DNA of 32,852 nt from an uncultured Collinsella sp. (GTDB taxonomy: Bacteria > Actinomycetota > Coriobacteriia > Coriobacteriales > Coriobacteriaceae). Shown in pieces: positions 30,495-32,852 of this stretch. The DNA lies in assembly GCA_958415665.1 (NCBI GenBank), contig CATYZK010000022.1, positions 1 to 32,852 of the forward strand, written 5' to 3'. The position numbers were made by a program, and so were the translations under genes. The notes under the pieces are model-generated. The model saw only the letters and a program-made list of their open reading frames with translations. It did no database searches and was not told the origin of the DNA. Numbering within the stretch: position 1 is the first letter of the stretch; the number at the start of each line of letters is the position of its first letter.

Positions 30495-31929
30495 ACAGCT
30501 CGAGTTCGTTGAGCCTCAGGATTGCCACGATATAGATCTTGAGCGCATGCTTGAGCTGGTCCTCGTTGGCGCACTCGTTGGGGCCGTGCATCTGGCCGCC
30601 CCACGCGGGCAGTTCCAGGCCGGTCTCCTCGGGGCCAAACGACACGGCGCGGGCAAAGTTGCGCGCGTACGTGCCGCCGCCCATGGCGAAGGGCTCGGCA
30701 TGCTTGCCCGTAAACTCGTTATAGGTATCGATGAGCGCCTTCACGGCCGGGTCGTCGGCCGAAACCGAGAACGGCACCTTGGCGCGGCCCACGCGATACG
30801 TCACGCCAAAGCGGCCCACGAGCGGCTCAAGCTGCTCGCACATGGTATCGGCGCTCGTGCTATCGGGAAAACGCACGTCGATGACCTGCTCAATGCGGCC
30901 ATCCACCACACGGATGACGCCGGGGTTGCAGGTGAGCGGACCAAACGCCGCGCTCGTCGCGTCAATCCCCAGGCCACGGCCATAGGCATCCGCATGCACA
31001 AAGGCCAGGAACTTGACGAACTCGTGCTCGGCAGGCGTCAGCAGGCGCTCGTCGCGTGCACCAAACGCGTCCTCGGCCTCGCGCAGATACGCCACAATCA
31101 GGCCGACGGCGTTGATGGTGCCCTCAGGCATCGAAGCGTGGCCGCCAATACCGTGGGCGAAAATCTGCACATGGCCATTGTCAAGCGCCGTGATCTCCAG
31201 GCGGTCGGCGTTCTCGACCGGCGCCGGCAGCTCATCGGCGGCAATCGCGAGCTCGCAGATGGACTGCGACGGAATGGCGTTGCTCGCCTCGGCGCCGCTC
31301 CACGACACGATGCGCCCGCCGTCGATCTTAGGGCTCACGAACGTCGCCCCAAACTGGCCCTTCTCGGCATTGCAGACCGGGAACTCGGCATCGGGCGTAA
31401 ACAGAAAGTCGGGGTCTGCGTGGTTCTCCAGATAATGGTGAACGTCGGACATGCCCACTTCCTCATCGCAGCCCAGCAGCGCGCGGAAGGTGTAGCGCGG
31501 AACAATGCCGTGCTTGAGAAGGTAGGCGCCGGCGTAGAGCGACAGCACCGCCGGGCCCTTGTCGTCAATCACGCCGCGACCGAGCAGCCAGCCCTCGCGG
31601 CGCTCCATGGCGAACGGGTCGGTGTTCCAGCCAGGGCCGGCGGGCACCACGTCCACATGGCAAATGGTCGCGAGCTGCTTATCGCCGCGGCCCGGGATAT
31701 CGGCGATGCCCACATAGCCCTCGTCATCGCTCGTCTGGTAGCCGAGCTTTTGCGCGATGCCGAGCGCGCAATCGAGCGCATCACGGACCGGGCGACCAAA
31801 CGGCGCACCGGACTCCGCATTGGCAGCAATAGCCACAGACGGATAGCTCACCAACTGCTCGATATCGGCAACGACATCTTCCCAGACCTCGTCGACGTAC
31901 TCGGTAACGCTCTGCTCCACCTGATTCAT
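30493..31929 (-). CDS. Sapep/PepV-like dipeptidase (M20 family)
   Basis: The ATG at 31927-31929 (MNQVEQSVTEYV) has an ideal AAGGAGG site; the frame is open further upstream without one. The 478-residue protein carries the M20 dinuclear metal signatures CHVDVVPAGPGW (H91, D93), GRGVIDDKGP (D122), GCDEEVG (E156, E157), TPDAEFP (D180) and MHGPNE (H448), in the arrangement of the Sapep/PepV group of Mn- or Zn-dependent dipeptidases. It likely degrades dipeptides in the cytoplasm. It follows the HAD gene by 54 bases and is probably co-transcribed with it. Confidence 0.9.
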   Translation of the reverse strand: MNQVEQSVTEYVDEVWEDVVADIEQLVSYPSVAIAANAESGAPFGRPVRDALDCALGIAQKLGYQTSDDEGYVGIADIPGRGDKQLATICHVDVVPAGPGWNTDPFAMERREGWLLGRGVIDDKGPAVLSLYAGAYLLKHGIVPRYTFRALLGCDEEVGMSDVHHYLENHADPDFLFTPDAEFPVCNAEKGQFGATFVSPKIDGGRIVSWSGAEASNAIPSQSICELAIAADELPAPVENADRLEITALDNGHVQIFAHGIGGHASMPEGTINAVGLIVAYLREAEDAFGARDERLLTPAEHEFVKFLAFVHADAYGRGLGIDATSAAFGPLTCNPGVIRVVDGRIEQVIDVRFPDSTSADTMCEQLEPLVGRFGVTYRVGRAKVPFSVSADDPAVKALIDTYNEFTGKHAEPFAMGGGTYARNFARAVSFGPEETGLELPAWGGQMHGPNECANEDQLKHALKIYIVAILRLNELEL

Positions 31930-31983
31930 GGACGACCTCCTTAGCAATGAGCGACGGGCACGCCCGCCCCTCACATTACGTCA

Positions 31984-32646
31984 TTAGATAGCGAAAAGTT
32001 TAGCAAGCTCGGCCACCGAGTGCACCACCGCATCGGCGCCCGCGGCCTCATGCTCACCCGGCGCCGCCGCGCCCGAATAGATGCCGATGCACGGCACGCC
32101 CATCGCGTGCGCGCCCTCCACATCGTTAAAGCGATCGCCGATCATCACGGCCTCGTCGGCCGTCGCGCCAAGCGCCGCCAGGGCATCGCGGACCGAATCG
32201 GCCTTGGTCTCGCGTCCCTGCGGCGGATTCATGCCAACCACCGCCTCAAACTGAGAAAGCCCGAGCTCACGTACCATGTCGATGCACTTGGCCTCCATGC
32301 GCGACGTCGCCACGGCCATACGCTTACCCCGGGCGGCTAACCCATCCAGCAGCTCGGGGATCCCATCGAACACGGGGTACTCCTCCGGTCCCAGCTCATC
32401 AAAAAAGGCGCGGTACTCGTCGGCCACCACGAGCGCGTCCTCGCGCGAAAAGCCGTAAAAGTCGTGGAAACTCTTCCACAGCGGCGGCCCAATCATTCGG
32501 CGCAGGTCGCCCATCTGCGCTTCCGAAAACCCGCGCGCAGCCAGCGTCTTGCGCGTCGAGGTCATCACCGCCCGACCCGTATCGGCCACTGTACCGTCAA
32601 AATCGAACAGCACAATCGGCCGCTCACATAGCTGTAATGCCGCCAT
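31984..32646 (-). CDS. HAD-family phosphatase, phosphoglycolate-phosphatase type
   Basis: I start at the ATG at 32644-32646 (MAALQLCERP), because GAGGG lies at normal distance; an ATG two codons earlier is also possible. The 220-residue product has motif I LFDFDGTVADT (D15, D17), AVATSR (motif II), a lysine in GRETKADSVRDAL and motif IV MIGDRFNDVEGA, with a helical C1 cap, as in the Gph/PGP group. It removes phosphate from small metabolites, possibly phosphoglycolate, but the substrate is not fixed by the motifs. It is the first gene of the unit with the dipeptidase and is divergent from the DegV-type gene. Confidence 0.9.
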   Translation of the reverse strand: MAALQLCERPIVLFDFDGTVADTGRAVMTSTRKTLAARGFSEAQMGDLRRMIGPPLWKSFHDFYGFSREDALVVADEYRAFFDELGPEEYPVFDGIPELLDGLAARGKRMAVATSRMEAKCIDMVRELGLSQFEAVVGMNPPQGRETKADSVRDALAALGATADEAVMIGDRFNDVEGAHAMGVPCIGIYSGAAAPGEHEAAGADAVVHSVAELAKLFAI

Positions 32647-32717
32647 GGGCATCCCTCTTCCCCAGTTGGCGATTTCCACACCGACGCTTCAAACCGTTGA
32701 CTATTCAACAATTAAAG

Positions 32718-32746
32718 CTGGCAATGTGGAACAACTCCACTATACT
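32718..32746 (+). promoter_or_regulatory. Promoter of the DegV-family gene
   Basis: TATACT at 32741-32746 is a good -10; CTGGCA at 32718-32723 is a moderate -35, with a 17-base spacer. It is 57 bases upstream of the start. A dyad GTTGA/TCAAC (32697-32710) lies just upstream, between the divergent genes. Confidence 0.5.
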
Positions 32747-32802
32747 TGACGCACTTTGCTCTCAATCGGCGGCGCGCAGGCGCCCCATCGAAAGGTGCAA
32801 TT

Positions 32803-32852
32803 ATGTCTTTTGCCATCATAACCGACTCCACGTCGGACATCTCCCCCGCCCG
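32803..32852 (+). CDS. DegV-family protein, N-terminal fragment
   Basis: Sixteen residues are visible before the window ends: MSFAIITDSTSDISPA, the highly typical DegV start (I-TDST-D). DegV proteins are fatty-acid-binding proteins (FakB partners of FakA in Firmicutes). The ATG follows GAAAGG. The gene continues to the right. Confidence 0.85.
   Translation, partial: MSFAIITDSTSDISPA

Noticed and set aside
30442..31944. 500-codon plus-strand open frame opposite the dipeptidase gene
   Set aside because: The minus-strand product has all M20 metal ligands; the plus-strand frame is a high-GC shadow with long runs of Arg, His and Ala.
1..32852. tRNA genes or a CRISPR array in the gene-free stretches
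   Set aside because: I saw no T-loop-like GGTTCRA motifs in a cloverleaf context and no regularly spaced direct repeats with unique spacers; the repeats present are paired palindromes.

Overview
The window looks like chromosomal DNA of a gut actinobacterium of the class Coriobacteriia, most likely Collinsella or a close relative. This is an inference from the high-GC codon use, purine-rich ribosome sites ahead of most genes, dense tandem genes, and protein and repeat types I associate with that lineage; there is no rRNA or other marker gene to prove it. I found no tRNA, rRNA, CRISPR array, transposase or prophage gene.

Layout. 1-491: end of a membrane polysaccharide exporter. 492-4057: a PPP-type phosphatase (minus) and a K+/H+ antiporter (plus), bracketed by two diverged copies of a roughly 300-bp intergenic repeat that contains a long inverted repeat, then a 63-residue orphan gene. 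4170-6264: a two-gene unit of a MazG-like nucleotide pyrophosphohydrolase overlapping a GIY-YIG/DUF2075 helicase-like protein, visibly less GC-rich than its surroundings and the best candidate for an undescribed (possibly defence) system. 6406-8840: serC-serA and a strong terminator. 9115-10164: a protein with a DUF559/Vsr-like nuclease-fold region, with a diverged paralogue at 18414-19604. 10319-12259: an M20 peptidase and a DUF1015-like protein. 12392-14342: two paralogous histidine phosphatases and a nitroreductase, the latter behind a DtxR-type iron box. 14606-15691: an HdeD-like membrane protein and a YaiI/DUF188 protein. 15825-16925: a heavy-metal (probably manganese) exporter with a histidine-rich loop. 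17097-18065: a DEDDh exonuclease.

20024-22723 is a compact metal-resistance operon: an ArsR/SmtB-type zinc sensor, a separate heavy-metal-binding (HMA) protein and a P1B-2 ATPase. A consensus promoter is embedded in a 23-bp inverted repeat ahead of the sensor, and a third operator-like site precedes the ATPase. A DtxR/MntR-family regulator lies convergently at 23004-23393. The remainder is mostly on the minus strand: Uup-type ABC-F ATPase plus a Cof-type HAD phosphatase, the phosphate transporter pstSCAB, and an HAD phosphatase followed by a Sapep/PepV-like dipeptidase. A DegV-family gene begins at the right edge.

The intergenic spaces are rich in palindromic elements of at least five sequence types. 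Two near the pst locus are especially structured: a nested palindrome at 30274-30340 and a 103-nt hairpin at 30392-30494 whose G-U pairs fit only a plus-strand RNA, opposite to the flanking genes. Metal homeostasis (ArsR operon, exporter, DtxR-type regulator and box) is the clearest functional theme.
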